The notes under the pieces are model-generated. The model did no database searches. It saw nothing but the letters and a program-made list of their open reading frames with translations, and was not told the DNA's origin. Positions 55,423 to 63,964 of a DNA stretch of 64,000 nt are shown here, piece by piece (position 1 is the first letter of the stretch; each line of letters starts with the position of its first letter). The translations under genes were made by a program, and so were the position numbers. The stretch is from Pedobacter cryoconitis. GTDB lineage: Bacteria; Bacteroidota; Bacteroidia; Sphingobacteriales; Sphingobacteriaceae. The stretch spans positions 202,418 to 266,417 of the forward strand of contig NZ_QLLR01000005.1 in NCBI RefSeq assembly GCF_003259615.1. The letters run 5' to 3'.

Positions 55423-58161
55423 ATGGATAAAACAACCCTGTTGAGCTGTGATCAACTCCTTAATATATTCTCTGCGTCACCTATTGCTACTGCAATATAT
55501 ACCACCGACAATTTAATTATTGAAGCAGCCACTGATGCTATGATTCGTTTCTGGGGGAAAGACAGGTCCATTATTGGTCTGCCGTTGATACAAGCAGTTC
55601 CGGAATTAAAGGGGCAGCCTTATATTGAGCTGTTAAAAACAGTCTTAAGAACTGGTGTCACTAATACTGGAAAAGGTGTGCCAGCAATATTGGAATCTGA
55701 CGGTGTTTTAAAAACAACTTATTATGACTACGAATATAAAGCTGTAAAAAACGATAAGGGGGAAAGCTATTGCATTTTACACCACGCAACAGATGTAACT
55801 GAGCGTATTCTGGGGGTAAAAGCAATCGAGAATGAAAAGCAGCTGATTGTTAATTTAGAAAGTGAACAAGCTTTAAATGAAGAACTGACTGCCGCAAATG
55901 AAAAAATATCGGCGGCGTACGAAGAGTTATATACAATCAATGAAGAATTAAATAATAGTCAGCAGGCTCTTTATAAACTGAATGCAGTGTTAGAAGACCG
56001 TGTGACTGAAAGGACAAAAAGTCTGATCAGCAGTGAAAATAATCTGCGCTATTTAATCAATGATGCGCCTGTTGCTATTGGGGTTTTAAATGGACCAGAC
56101 CTTAGCATTGAATCTGCTAATAAATATTTGCTGAATATTTGGGGAAAATCAAATGAAATTATAGGTAAACCTCTTCATACTGCTATCCATGAGCTTTATG
56201 GGCAATCTTTTTTAGCTTCCTTAGCAGAGATTCTGGCAAACGGTAAGTCTTTTGCAGGGGAGGAAGTTAAAGGAGTACTGGACAATGATGGCAAAAAAGA
56301 AGAATTTTATACTAATCTTATTTTTAAGTCCTTAATTGATGAAGCTGGTGAAACTGAAAAATTCATTGTCATCGCAAAAGACGTTACTGAAAAGGTTAAA
56401 TCAAGGATTCTCCTGGAGGAAAGTAAACACAGGCTGAGTGAAATGATCATGACTACGCCTGTAGCAATGGCTCTTTTTAATGGTAAAGATTTGATTATTG
56501 AAAAGGCAAATCATGCGATGCTTACCGATACATGGCATCGTCAGCAAGAAGAAGTGGTAGGCAAGAAGCTGATCGAAGCTTTCCCAGAATTAGAAGGGCA
56601 GCAGTTTCCACAGTTGCTAATGGATGTGTTTGATTCCGGAGTTCGCATTGCTATGCCTGAGGTACCGGTAAAAATAGTGCTATCAGATGAATCTGTTAAG
56701 GAGATTTATGTTAATTTTTCGTATGATCCTTTGAAGAATAAGGCTGGCCAGGTGGAATCCATTTTAGCCACAGTAATTGACATTACTGATACGGTAACCG
56801 CAAGGCAATTACTGGAAAGAAGTGAGGTTAAGCTTCAGGCTTCTTTAGAAGAGATTGCTGCAACAAATGAAGAACTTCAAGCTTCTTCCGAAGAACTGGC
56901 CGCAACAAATGAGGAGCTTCAGGCTTCTTCGGAAGAATTGGCTGCAACCAATGAAGAACTCCAGGCATCGATGGAAGAATTGGCCGCAACCAATGAAGAA
57001 ATAGCCGCTTCGCATGAAGAGGTGCTGAGTACCAATGAGGAACTGATGTCTACTCAGGACCAGTTGGAACAAATGGTTTTCAAGATCAGAGAGAGTGAGA
57101 ACCGCTTTAAATTTTTATTGAATTCTATTCCACAGCAGGTTTGGACAGCTTCGGATGCTGGGGAACTTAATTATTTGAACGAGCGGGTATGTACCGATTT
57201 TGGGTATGAAAATGAAGAAATTATTGGTCATGGATGGCAAAAGTTTATTCACCCTGATGATCTGCCCCAGGCTTTAGTTAATTGGGCAGCGGCGCTAAAA
57301 AATGGTAACGAGTATTTAGTCGAATTCCGTTTATTATTTAGTGATGAAACTTATAGATGGCATCTGGCAAGAGCCCTTCCTTTGATAGAAAATGACAAGG
57401 TAACTTTATGGATTGGTACCAATACAGATATTCATCTGCAGAAGACCAATGAACAGTTAAAGGATGAATTTATATCAATTGCCAGTCATGAATTAAAAAC
57501 CCCGTTAACGAGTATAAAAGCATTTAACCAGTTGATTGTAAGAACTAAGGATCAGAGCAGGTTAAATGGATTTGTGCTTAAGTGTTCAGATAACATTACC
57601 AGGCTGGAGAAACTGATTGCAGATTTGCTGGATGTAACGAAGTTAAATGCGGGTAAGATTGAGTATAATATGGCTCCGTTTAGTTTTAAAAAACTATTAA
57701 CTGATACTATAGAAAGTGCACAGCATATATTTCCTTCTCATCAGATTATACTGGAAACTTGTTGTGATTTTGAATTTACCGGAGATCAGTTTAGATTAGA
57801 ACAGGTCATCAATAATTTTCTGACCAATGCGGTGAAATACTCTCCTCAGGGGAAGTTCGTATTGGTTAACAGTCATTTTGATCAGGAACATGTCTCTGTT
57901 TCTATCAAAGATTTTGGTATTGGTATAGCGCCTTCACATATCAATAAGTTATTTGACCGCTATTTCCGGGTTGATAGTACAGCTATGCGATTTGAGGGTT
58001 TAGGACTTGGCTTGTTTATCTCCTCCGAAATACTAAAACGACATAACGGTGAGGTCGGGATAGAGAGCGAGCCCGGAAAAGGATCAACTTTTCACTTCAG
58101 ACTTCCGCTAATTCCTAAAAAGTCAGAACTAGAGAATATACTATCCAGAAGTGAAAATTAA
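55423..58161 (+). CDS. Large multi-PAS sensor histidine kinase with tandem coiled-coil repeats
   Basis: Cytoplasmic kinase of 912 residues. PAS 1 (about 10-130) is followed by a coiled coil (EALNEELTAANEKISAAYEE type, 145-200), PAS 2 (205-325), PAS 3 (335-460), five tandem 14-residue repeats based on EELAATNEELQASS (about 476-545), PAS 4 (555-675), then HisKA (IASHELKTPLTSIKAF) and HATPase (NNFLTNAVKYSP; DFGIGIAP; GLGLGLFI). The repeats probably form a rigid helix transmitting signals to the kinase. No transmembrane segment and no receiver; the partner regulator is not here. Confidence 0.9.
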   Translation: MDKTTLLSCDQLLNIFSASPIATAIYTTDNLIIEAATDAMIRFWGKDRSIIGLPLIQAVPELKGQPYIELLKTVLRTGVTNTGKGVPAILESDGVLKTTYYDYEYKAVKNDKGESYCILHHATDVTERILGVKAIENEKQLIVNLESEQALNEELTAANEKISAAYEELYTINEELNNSQQALYKLNAVLEDRVTERTKSLISSENNLRYLINDAPVAIGVLNGPDLSIESANKYLLNIWGKSNEIIGKPLHTAIHELYGQSFLASLAEILANGKSFAGEEVKGVLDNDGKKEEFYTNLIFKSLIDEAGETEKFIVIAKDVTEKVKSRILLEESKHRLSEMIMTTPVAMALFNGKDLIIEKANHAMLTDTWHRQQEEVVGKKLIEAFPELEGQQFPQLLMDVFDSGVRIAMPEVPVKIVLSDESVKEIYVNFSYDPLKNKAGQVESILATVIDITDTVTARQLLERSEVKLQASLEEIAATNEELQASSEELAATNEELQASSEELAATNEELQASMEELAATNEEIAASHEEVLSTNEELMSTQDQLEQMVFKIRESENRFKFLLNSIPQQVWTASDAGELNYLNERVCTDFGYENEEIIGHGWQKFIHPDDLPQALVNWAAALKNGNEYLVEFRLLFSDETYRWHLARALPLIENDKVTLWIGTNTDIHLQKTNEQLKDEFISIASHELKTPLTSIKAFNQLIVRTKDQSRLNGFVLKCSDNITRLEKLIADLLDVTKLNAGKIEYNMAPFSFKKLLTDTIESAQHIFPSHQIILETCCDFEFTGDQFRLEQVINNFLTNAVKYSPQGKFVLVNSHFDQEHVSVSIKDFGIGIAPSHINKLFDRYFRVDSTAMRFEGLGLGLFISSEILKRHNGEVGIESEPGKGSTFHFRLPLIPKKSELENILSRSEN
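56848..57057 (+). repeat. Five 42-bp coding tandem repeats in the multi-PAS kinase
   Basis: Units begin at 56848, 56890, 56932, 56974 and 57016, each encoding a variant of EELAATNEELQASS. Unit 2 and unit 3 are the closest pair; unit 5 is the most diverged. The length (14 residues, two heptads) keeps coiled-coil register, so copy-number change would lengthen the helix without breaking it. Confidence 0.9.
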
Positions 58162-58243
58162 CTTCCGTAAATGTGCAGAAGATTAAGTAAATATAAAGCT
58201 TAATCGTGTATCAAAAAAGATAACTTTTATGTGTAGGAATGTG

Positions 58244-58275
58244 TTTGCAGTTATTGCTTGCACCGCATACATTTG
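58244..58275 (+). promoter_or_regulatory. Consensus Bacteroidota promoter of the 64-residue protein gene
   Basis: TTTG at 58244-58247 and TACATTTG at 58268-58275 with a 20-bp spacer match the -33/-7 consensus exactly. Transcription would start near 58281, which places the start codon at ATG 58300 rather than at the upstream ATG 58258. Confidence 0.75.
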
Positions 58276-58299
58276 CGTTCGTTTTTCTACACCACACAC

Positions 58300-58494
58300 A
58301 TGAAAATTAACCAAAAAAAACATTTATGGACTGTAGCTGGTATCCTTCTTTTTATCGGGATAGCGGCTACAGATCAGGCAAATGCAGAAAAAGTTTCCAA
58401 ATTACTTTCCTTAAGCTGCACTTTTTCATTCTGGGAAAAGCCACTTAAAGATAATAACAAGCCAGAAGCCAATAATAATGTTTTTTTATATTGA
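58300..58494 (+). CDS. Small exported protein of unknown function
   Basis: A 64-residue peptide with a strong signal-type N-terminus (KINQKKHLWTVAGILLFIGI followed by AATDQANA), leaving a mature part of about 36 residues with one Cys. A consensus promoter ends 24 bp upstream. No family recognised; its promoter is among the best in the window, so it is likely well expressed. Confidence 0.6.
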   Translation: MKINQKKHLWTVAGILLFIGIAATDQANAEKVSKLLSLSCTFSFWEKPLKDNNKPEANNNVFLY

Positions 58495-58658
58495 TAATTT
58501 ATATTTTCGGCAATAGTATGATTTTTTTTCTGAATATTACTTGCTATATCTATCTTTCACTAATAAGATAAATTCTCGGTGGATTTTCATACTTTATTAT
58601 TGACGAGAAGCGCATATTTGCAATTCATTTTATCTTTGTTGAATTATAAATAAGTGTA

Positions 58659-59531
58659 ATGATGGTGAATATTCAGGTGCCCGAAATTTTAACAAGTCAT
58701 CAGCAGCTGACCACAAAGGATATTTCTTTCGTGTATTACAATGAACTTACACCTGCCGGAAGAAACCTCATCACTTTTAATAAATGTGCTATAAGTTTTA
58801 TCCTAAGCGGGCAAAAAGAACTTTACCGTGGTGCTGAATGTACCCTTGTTAGTGAGCAGGAGGCAATATTAATACCAAATGGAAATGCGCTTATAGCCGA
58901 AAGAAAACTGAATACTAAAAAATACAGTAGTTTTGTTGTATTCTTTCCTGCACAACTGGCACAAGCATTTATAGAAAAATATCTAATCAAAAAGCCAAAT
59001 CTTCAGCAGCTGGACGAAACAGCCGAAAAAGATACTTTTTTTAAGTTTCAGCAAACAGCCTATATTACGGAATATCTCAATGGATTAATTCAATTGATTA
59101 AGAGGGGGGAGTCTGTGCCTTTAGCTTTGTTATCACATAAGCTGGAAGAGCTTTTTCTCGTCCTTATGGAAAGTTTTCCTGCGCATCTTTACAAGATATT
59201 TATGCCAGTTGTATCAGATAATGCGAACAGACTCAGAGAAATCGTAGAGGCCAGCATCCTGAAAAATCTGACGCTGACTGAGCTGGCATTTCTTACCAAT
59301 CGAAGCCTTGCTACGTTTAAACGTGATTTTGAAAAGGAGTACCATGTTTCACCTGGAAAGTATCTCAGGGAAAGGAAGCTGGATGCCGCACAACATCAAT
59401 TGAAAGAAGGAGCTTCTATTCATGAAATCTACCTTCAGTTGGGATATGATAATGTGTCAAATTTTGCAGCGGCTTTTAAAAATAGATTTGGTTTGTCTCC
59501 CGTTATTTATCAGTCCAAAACTCAAAATTGA
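58659..59531 (+). CDS. AraC-family transcriptional regulator
   Basis: A 290-residue regulator with an N-terminal AraC-type ligand domain (LTPAGRNLITFNKCAISFIL) and a C-terminal DNA-binding domain (LTLTELAFLTNRSLATFKRD; ASIHEIYLQLGYDNVSNFAA; FGLSPVIYQ). A TATCTTTG -7-like box lies at 58631-58638. The methyltransferase gene follows at 112 bp in the same direction. Confidence 0.88.
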   Translation: MMVNIQVPEILTSHQQLTTKDISFVYYNELTPAGRNLITFNKCAISFILSGQKELYRGAECTLVSEQEAILIPNGNALIAERKLNTKKYSSFVVFFPAQLAQAFIEKYLIKKPNLQQLDETAEKDTFFKFQQTAYITEYLNGLIQLIKRGESVPLALLSHKLEELFLVLMESFPAHLYKIFMPVVSDNANRLREIVEASILKNLTLTELAFLTNRSLATFKRDFEKEYHVSPGKYLRERKLDAAQHQLKEGASIHEIYLQLGYDNVSNFAAAFKNRFGLSPVIYQSKTQN

Positions 59532-59642
59532 GCTGAAAACACTAAGCTTTGAGCTGAATTCATTATTGTATATCCTTAGCATAGCAGATTTTTGTATCAG
59601 GATAAACAAGAAAATAATCATTTACAGCAAAAGATAATTTAT

Positions 59643-60320
59643 ATGGACACTATCAAAGAACAATTCAACAGTATATCTAAACAATATGACGCGCAGAGAA
59701 AACACCTGATTCCGTGTTTTTATGATTTTTATACCAGCTGCTTACCCATCATCGATACCTTGACAACCGCAAAAAAAGTTTTGGATATAGGAGCGGGGAC
59801 AGGCCTTTTCTCCCAGTTTGTCTATGAGCAAAGAAATGATCTGCATTTTACCTTAATTGATATTTCTACAGAAATGCTGTCTGTTGCTAAAAAGCGTTTT
59901 AATGGACTGAATAATTTTGAGTTTCTCGAACAGGATTTTTCAATCGGGCCGATTGCTGAAAAGTATGACCTTATCATTTCAGCGCTGGCTATTCACCATC
60001 TGGAGGATGAACAAAAAGCGACACTTTATCGATCTGTTTTTAATGCACTTCATCCAGGTGGGGTATTCATCAATGCGGATCAGGTTGAAGGACGCACACC
60101 TTGGTATGACAGCTATTATAAATCAAAATGGAAAGAGACTGTGCTGAATTCTGATCTTGATCAGCAGGCTGCAGAGCAGGCTTTTGAGCGGATCAAACTG
60201 GATAAGTTTGCTAAGCTTGAAATACAGCTGCAAATGTTGGAAAATGCAGGGTTCTCACAAACAGACTGTATTTACAAGTACAATAATTTTGTGGTTATGT
60301 CTGCGATGAAAACAGCATGA
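59643..60320 (+). CDS. Class I SAM-dependent methyltransferase
   Basis: Cytoplasmic methyltransferase of 225 residues. Motif I is KKVLDIGAGTGLFSQF, motif II acidic residue in FTLIDIS, motif post-II EQDFS and IISALAIHHLEDEQK. I use ATG 59643; the frame is open from 59592 but the extra 17 residues are Gln/Asn/Ile-rich and not typical. Substrate unknown (UbiE/TehB-like fold). Confidence 0.85.
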   Translation: MDTIKEQFNSISKQYDAQRKHLIPCFYDFYTSCLPIIDTLTTAKKVLDIGAGTGLFSQFVYEQRNDLHFTLIDISTEMLSVAKKRFNGLNNFEFLEQDFSIGPIAEKYDLIISALAIHHLEDEQKATLYRSVFNALHPGGVFINADQVEGRTPWYDSYYKSKWKETVLNSDLDQQAAEQAFERIKLDKFAKLEIQLQMLENAGFSQTDCIYKYNNFVVMSAMKTA

Positions 60321-60420
60321 TCATAAAACAGAAGTCTCTTGATCCAGGAAGCAATATTAAATCTGGTGGGAGTCAGGAGTCCCTTATAGTGCATTTGTCT
60401 AATCGATGTTTTAGATAGAA

Positions 60421-61548
60421 TTAAGCTAATTTTGAAAAGAAATTAATAATATCTTCTGAAAGTAATTCAGGTTGTTCCACTGCGGCAAAGTGCCCGCCGG
60501 CAGGCATGGTTGTCCAGTGGCAAATGTTAAAACCTTTCTCTATATAAGAACGTGGTGGTGTAGGCAGTTCTTTTGGGAATTTTGCAAAACCAACTGGAAC
60601 ATTTACATAATCACCTTTCTTAAAGATGAGGGGCTTTTTACTGTTTTCGTTATAAATCCTCATCGAGGAATGTATGGTTTGCGTTATCCAGTACAGGGTG
60701 ATATTGGCAAGCAGTTCATCCTTCGTAAAGTTATTTTCGATATTTCCGTTATGATCACTCCAGCCATTGAATTTTTCAATGATCCATGCGCATAATCCAA
60801 CAGGAGAATCATTTAGTCCATAGGCAGCTGTCAGAGGTTTCGTAGCATGGATATAAGCGTATGCGCCTTCCCTTGCCGACCATTCAGCTGCGGTTTTCTG
60901 AAAGGCTACCACTTCCTCAGAAAGCTGTTCTCCATCTTCTAAATAAGGTTTATAAGATCCAGAGATATAGTTAAGATGCAGGCCGATCACGTTAGATGGA
61001 TGTTTTAAAGCTAACCATGTACTAATCCCAGAACCTATATCACCACCTTGTGCGCCATAACGTTTATACCCCAGTTCCAGCATAAGCTGATGCCAGAGGT
61101 CAGCGACAAATTCGCTATTGCAGCCAGAATGAACCATTTTATCCGAAAATCCAAATCCTGGAATTGATGGGATAACCAGGTCAAAAGAAAAGTTGGCACC
61201 TTCAGTTAGCAGGGGTATTAACTTCATCATTTCCAAAAACGAGCCTGGCCAGCCATGGGTGATAATCAAGGGTACTGATCGCTTACCTTTGTCTTTTATA
61301 TGGAGAAAGTGGATCTGATGTCCATCAATTTCAGCGGTGAAATTTGGGTAGGCATTGATTTCAGTTTCAACTTTTCTCCAATCAAATACATGTTGCCAGT
61401 AATTTGCTAATTCTTTCATGTAGGAAAGATCAGCACCATAATTCCATCCAGATCCGGTTAGTTCATCGGGCCATCGGGTTAACGCTAATCTTAATTTCAG
61501 ATCATCGAGGGTTTGTTGCGGAACGTTAATTGAAAAAGGTTTTATCAT
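60421..61548 (-). CDS. Epoxide hydrolase (EHN-type, alpha/beta hydrolase)
   Basis: A 375-residue hydrolase with the N-terminal EHN domain (residues ~1-90, FSINVPQQTLDDLKLRLALT) followed by the alpha/beta core. The HGWPG oxyanion motif is at 98-102, the nucleophile Asp170 lies in GAQGGDIGSG, and the catalytic His in PAGGHFAAVEQPE. This matches microsomal-type epoxide hydrolases in bacteria. Monocistronic; substrate unknown. The long gene-free stretch at 61549-62558 begins upstream of it. Confidence 0.9.
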   Translation of the reverse strand: MIKPFSINVPQQTLDDLKLRLALTRWPDELTGSGWNYGADLSYMKELANYWQHVFDWRKVETEINAYPNFTAEIDGHQIHFLHIKDKGKRSVPLIITHGWPGSFLEMMKLIPLLTEGANFSFDLVIPSIPGFGFSDKMVHSGCNSEFVADLWHQLMLELGYKRYGAQGGDIGSGISTWLALKHPSNVIGLHLNYISGSYKPYLEDGEQLSEEVVAFQKTAAEWSAREGAYAYIHATKPLTAAYGLNDSPVGLCAWIIEKFNGWSDHNGNIENNFTKDELLANITLYWITQTIHSSMRIYNENSKKPLIFKKGDYVNVPVGFAKFPKELPTPPRSYIEKGFNICHWTTMPAGGHFAAVEQPELLSEDIINFFSKLA

Positions 61549-61966
61549 AGGGATAGGGGTAGGCTGGTCTTTAGTAAATGTATTACAAATAGTAGCAGGT
61601 TTATGTGGAATTACGAATTAAAAAAAAATAATTATAGGGGATTAGGGATTAAATTTCAAGTTTTGGGTTTGATATTTTCTTAGTTCAAAGCACATGATTA
61701 CGATTCTTTAATAAGCTGATTACTTCCTGATTTTTTCAGGCTTGCTACTTTTACGAAAGCTCTCTAATGCCTTTCGGTTTCCATTGATTGTTTCATTATG
61801 CCCAGTACAGAACTTTTGAAACAACCAGTACTCCAAACTGCTGCTTTAAAAATGAAATCGCCCAGGATTCCCTTTAAAAATTTACCCGTTAAATTTCCCA
61901 TAATAAATAAATGCTTTCCACCAATGTAAGGTATTAGCGTTAAAGATTATCCTGATAAGTAAAAAA

Positions 61967-62016
61967 TGTCCGTAATTGTCCGCAGCTGTCTGCAATTGTC
62001 CGTAGTTGTCCATTTT
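61967..62016. repeat. Five 10-bp tandem repeats
   Basis: TGTCCGTAAT, TGTCCGCAGC, TGTCTGCAAT, TGTCCGTAGT, TGTCCATTTT in direct succession; the first five bases vary only once (TGTCT). Ten bases equals one helical turn, so a protein could contact the same face of each copy. Confidence 0.85.
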
Positions 62017-62209
62017 CTGGTCAAAGGAAAAATTATAATTTCATTAATCTTCATCCGGTTATGATTGAGTTGTGCCTGAATAGAGGTCGGGGTGACACCA
62101 GGTTGTAAACGGGTTGTAGGCATGGCAACTCTAAGTCTTTTCAACTAGTTGTTTTGACTCGGACTTGCCATGCTCTCGCGTTACTTTAGCATTGCTCTTA
62201 CCCTAACGA

Positions 62210-62242
62210 GTACTCAGGCAGTACCCGGGCAGTACCCGGCCG
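62210..62242. repeat. Three 11-bp tandem repeats
   Basis: GTACTCAGGCA (62210-62220), GTACCCGGGCA (62221-62231) and GTACCCGGCCG (62232-62242) follow each other without gap. GC-rich against an AT-rich background; function unknown. Confidence 0.8.
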
Positions 62243-62524
62243 ATATAGATTTATTATTAAGCTATTTTGAATTTATTTACTAACAGCCCGGCATTGTTTC
62301 GGCTGAGTCATTCCCATGCAAATTGAAAGCTTTCAGCGCAACTTCCACAGGCATAAGAGCATCCGTGATAGCAAAGACTTTCTGTTTAGCGTGTCAAAAA
62401 TTTATGCTTAAAAAAGAGCCTGCTCCACAAGTTTATGACTTGATCCAAAATGCTTTCGCTGCGCTCAATGACCTTTTTTGTTTTAACCTGGGCTTTGAGC
62501 TGAAAGGCTCAGACCGGTTTAAAA

Positions 62525-62556
62525 CAAAAAATGCCACCCGAAGGGTAGCATTTTTG
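62525..62556 (-). terminator. Hairpin terminator of the interrupted tRNA-Ser gene
   Basis: On the minus strand AAAAATGCTACCC pairs with GGGTGGCATTTTTT around TTC, with one G-U pair and a final T-run. It starts 2 bp after the CCA end of the tRNA fragment, so it is probably that tRNA gene's own terminator. Confidence 0.75.
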
Positions 62557-62558
62557 TT

Positions 62559-62579
62559 TGGCGGAGAGTGGGGGATCGA
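62559..62579 (-). tRNA. 3' end of a tRNA-Ser (attachment site), not a complete gene
   Basis: The minus strand reads TCGATCCCCCACTCTCCG-CCA: the last part of the T arm, the acceptor 3' strand (ACTCTCC), discriminator G and encoded CCA, as in Bacteroidota tRNA-Ser genes. The rest of the tRNA does not follow; instead AT-rich DNA begins at 62580. With the terminator intact on the left, this is the pattern left when an element integrates at a tRNA 3' end: the chromosome is on the left and the element on the right. Confidence 0.62.
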
Positions 62580-63128
62580 CCGAAACCGATTTTAAGTACT
62601 CTTTAGCCCGTATTTTATATCTTTTTTGTTCTTAGGGCACCTAATTGGGGCACCATCAAAACAGCACAAAATCGCTATTCCTTGTATATTCTAATTTACA
62701 CAAATAATTGGAATTAAGCAAATAAAGTTTCTTTAAATTTTTGTTTGGAGAACAAAATGAATTTAGAGTGAAAAGAGATTTAAGCCTATAACTCCTTGTT
62801 GTTTCTGTCCATTTGAAAGAGATTCTCTGGGAATAAATAATCTCTCAACTAAGCTAAATAATACATGACCAATTTTCTAAAAATTATAAATCTACTGGCA
62901 TGCTTATTGTAATTGTTTAATAAACAACAAATTATGTCCTCGTTAATGCCACCTTGAAATTCACAGATAATCCTGTTAAAGTTTATCGTATTCTTCAATG
63001 TAATTATTCATTTCATCAAAAACTGATGATAAAATAAGACCCAGCTCTCCATCTTTAGGAGGTAGCATATATACTCAAATTACAACACCTAATTATAAAT
63101 CTATGTATTTATATGACAAATATTAAAT
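62580..63128. other. AT-rich end of a putative integrated element
   Basis: No gene is visible. GGGCACC occurs twice, 13 bp apart (62635-62641 and 62648-62654), about 60 bp inside the tRNA fragment; short direct repeats at this place are typical of arm-type integrase sites. The rest is AT-rich without clear structure. Confidence 0.5.
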
Positions 63129-63500
63129 ATGATCATTCCCCAAAAAGACCTACAAGGTGCTGTATATCCGACACTTAGGGTTATTATCTTTATATTTTGT
63201 ACGCTTTTAATGTGTTTATTCATTACCCCGTTTTTGGGGATAGCTAGTTCCTATCATGCTTTACTCGAAGATGGGGTGGCTGTCTTTGTGTTTTTTAGAT
63301 TTTTGATACTGATAACAATAACCCTTTTTTCTTTTGCATTATTGTTTTTTTTGGGGAGGATATGCAAAAGAAAGACAACCAAATTGACTTATTTAATCAT
63401 GTTTATCATACTTCTAACAATTGGTATCTGGGCTACGCTTTCATTTTTAGATGGTAACCTCTGGAACTATCGAAAACCAGAAAAAATAATCTTTAAATAG
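63129..63500 (+). CDS. Small membrane protein of unknown function
   Basis: A 123-residue protein with three strong hydrophobic helices (about 17-38, 50-75 and 86-105) and a polar C-terminus ending LDGNLWNYRKPEKIIFK. AT-rich codon use differs from the chromosome to the left. The SFLDGNLW segment recurs, with different codons, 120 bp downstream as the tail of a lost paralogue. No family recognised. Confidence 0.6.
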   Translation: MIIPQKDLQGAVYPTLRVIIFIFCTLLMCLFITPFLGIASSYHALLEDGVAVFVFFRFLILITITLFSFALLFFLGRICKRKTTKLTYLIMFIILLTIGIWATLSFLDGNLWNYRKPEKIIFK

Positions 63501-63567
63501 TAATCTAACACCTCGTTTTCTACGCTACATTTTTTGTTCAAGTTCCTATTTAATTTATTTTAGATTT

Positions 63568-63597
63568 TCATTTCTTGACGGAAATCTTTGGAGCTAA
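63568..63597 (+). pseudogene. 3' tail of a decayed paralogue of the preceding gene
   Basis: Reads S-F-L-D-G-N-L-W-S-stop, matching S-F-L-D-G-N-L-W-N of the gene ending at 63500. Of the nine aligned codons six differ in sequence; five of those are synonymous and the sixth is AAC to AGC. Such differences mean both copies were once translated. Nothing upstream in the frame matches, so only the end remains. Confidence 0.55.
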
Positions 63598-63622
63598 TTC
63601 TATAAGCTATATTCATTTTATC

Positions 63623-63964
63623 ATGTTTGATGCAATAAAAAAGACATATCGTTATTATTTCTACAGAATGTATTTGTTTTACTTGAAAAAGTGGAACAAT
63701 AATAAAAACATAGCACTAGTTGTTGCGGATATTTCTATGGCAACTAGCTTTATGTTCAATTTTGGTACTATTGTGATACTTTTAAATGTTTTTTTTAATA
63801 TTTGGATACTGCCCGATTATAGTACTCACAAATTTGCAATGATCTTCGCTGTCTTAGTAATTGATCTAATTTATATCACCTTTAATAGCATTTTTCTTAT
63901 AAATAAACACTATTGTCCGGTAAAACTTAGAACTATCGATTTAATATTTATAGATAGCTATTAG
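63623..63964 (+). CDS. Small membrane protein of unknown function
   Basis: A 113-residue protein with a basic, Tyr-rich N-terminus (KKTYRYYFYRMYLFYLKKW) and two strong hydrophobic helices (about 34-62 and 70-95). I start it at ATG 63623 rather than at a TTG (63575) that overlaps the tail of the decayed paralogue. No family recognised; probably cargo of the integrated element. Confidence 0.5.
   Translation: MFDAIKKTYRYYFYRMYLFYLKKWNNNKNIALVVADISMATSFMFNFGTIVILLNVFFNIWILPDYSTHKFAMIFAVLVIDLIYITFNSIFLINKHYCPVKLRTIDLIFIDSY

Larger units (their letters stand above)
61549..62558. other. Gene-free repeat-bearing region next to a tRNA attachment site
   Basis: About 1 kb with no coding sequence I can support. 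It contains five 10-bp repeats (61967-62016), three 11-bp repeats (62210-62242) and a hairpin terminator (62525-62556). Short open frames here (61947-62144 leftward, 62323-62595 rightward) look like chance. Confidence 0.6.

Noticed and set aside
56845..57072. Leftward frame opposite the kinase repeats (Cys/Phe-rich)
   Set aside because: A shadow of the coding repeats on the other strand.
61967..62016. CRISPR array
   Set aside because: Units are 10 bp with no spacers and no cas genes nearby.
61947..62144. Leftward 65-codon frame over the 10-bp repeats
   Set aside because: The translation just mirrors the DNA repeat; no start signal or family likeness.
62323..62595. Open frame of 90 codons across the terminator and tRNA fragment
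   Set aside because: It runs through a hairpin terminator and the tRNA 3' end, has no domain and poor codon pattern.
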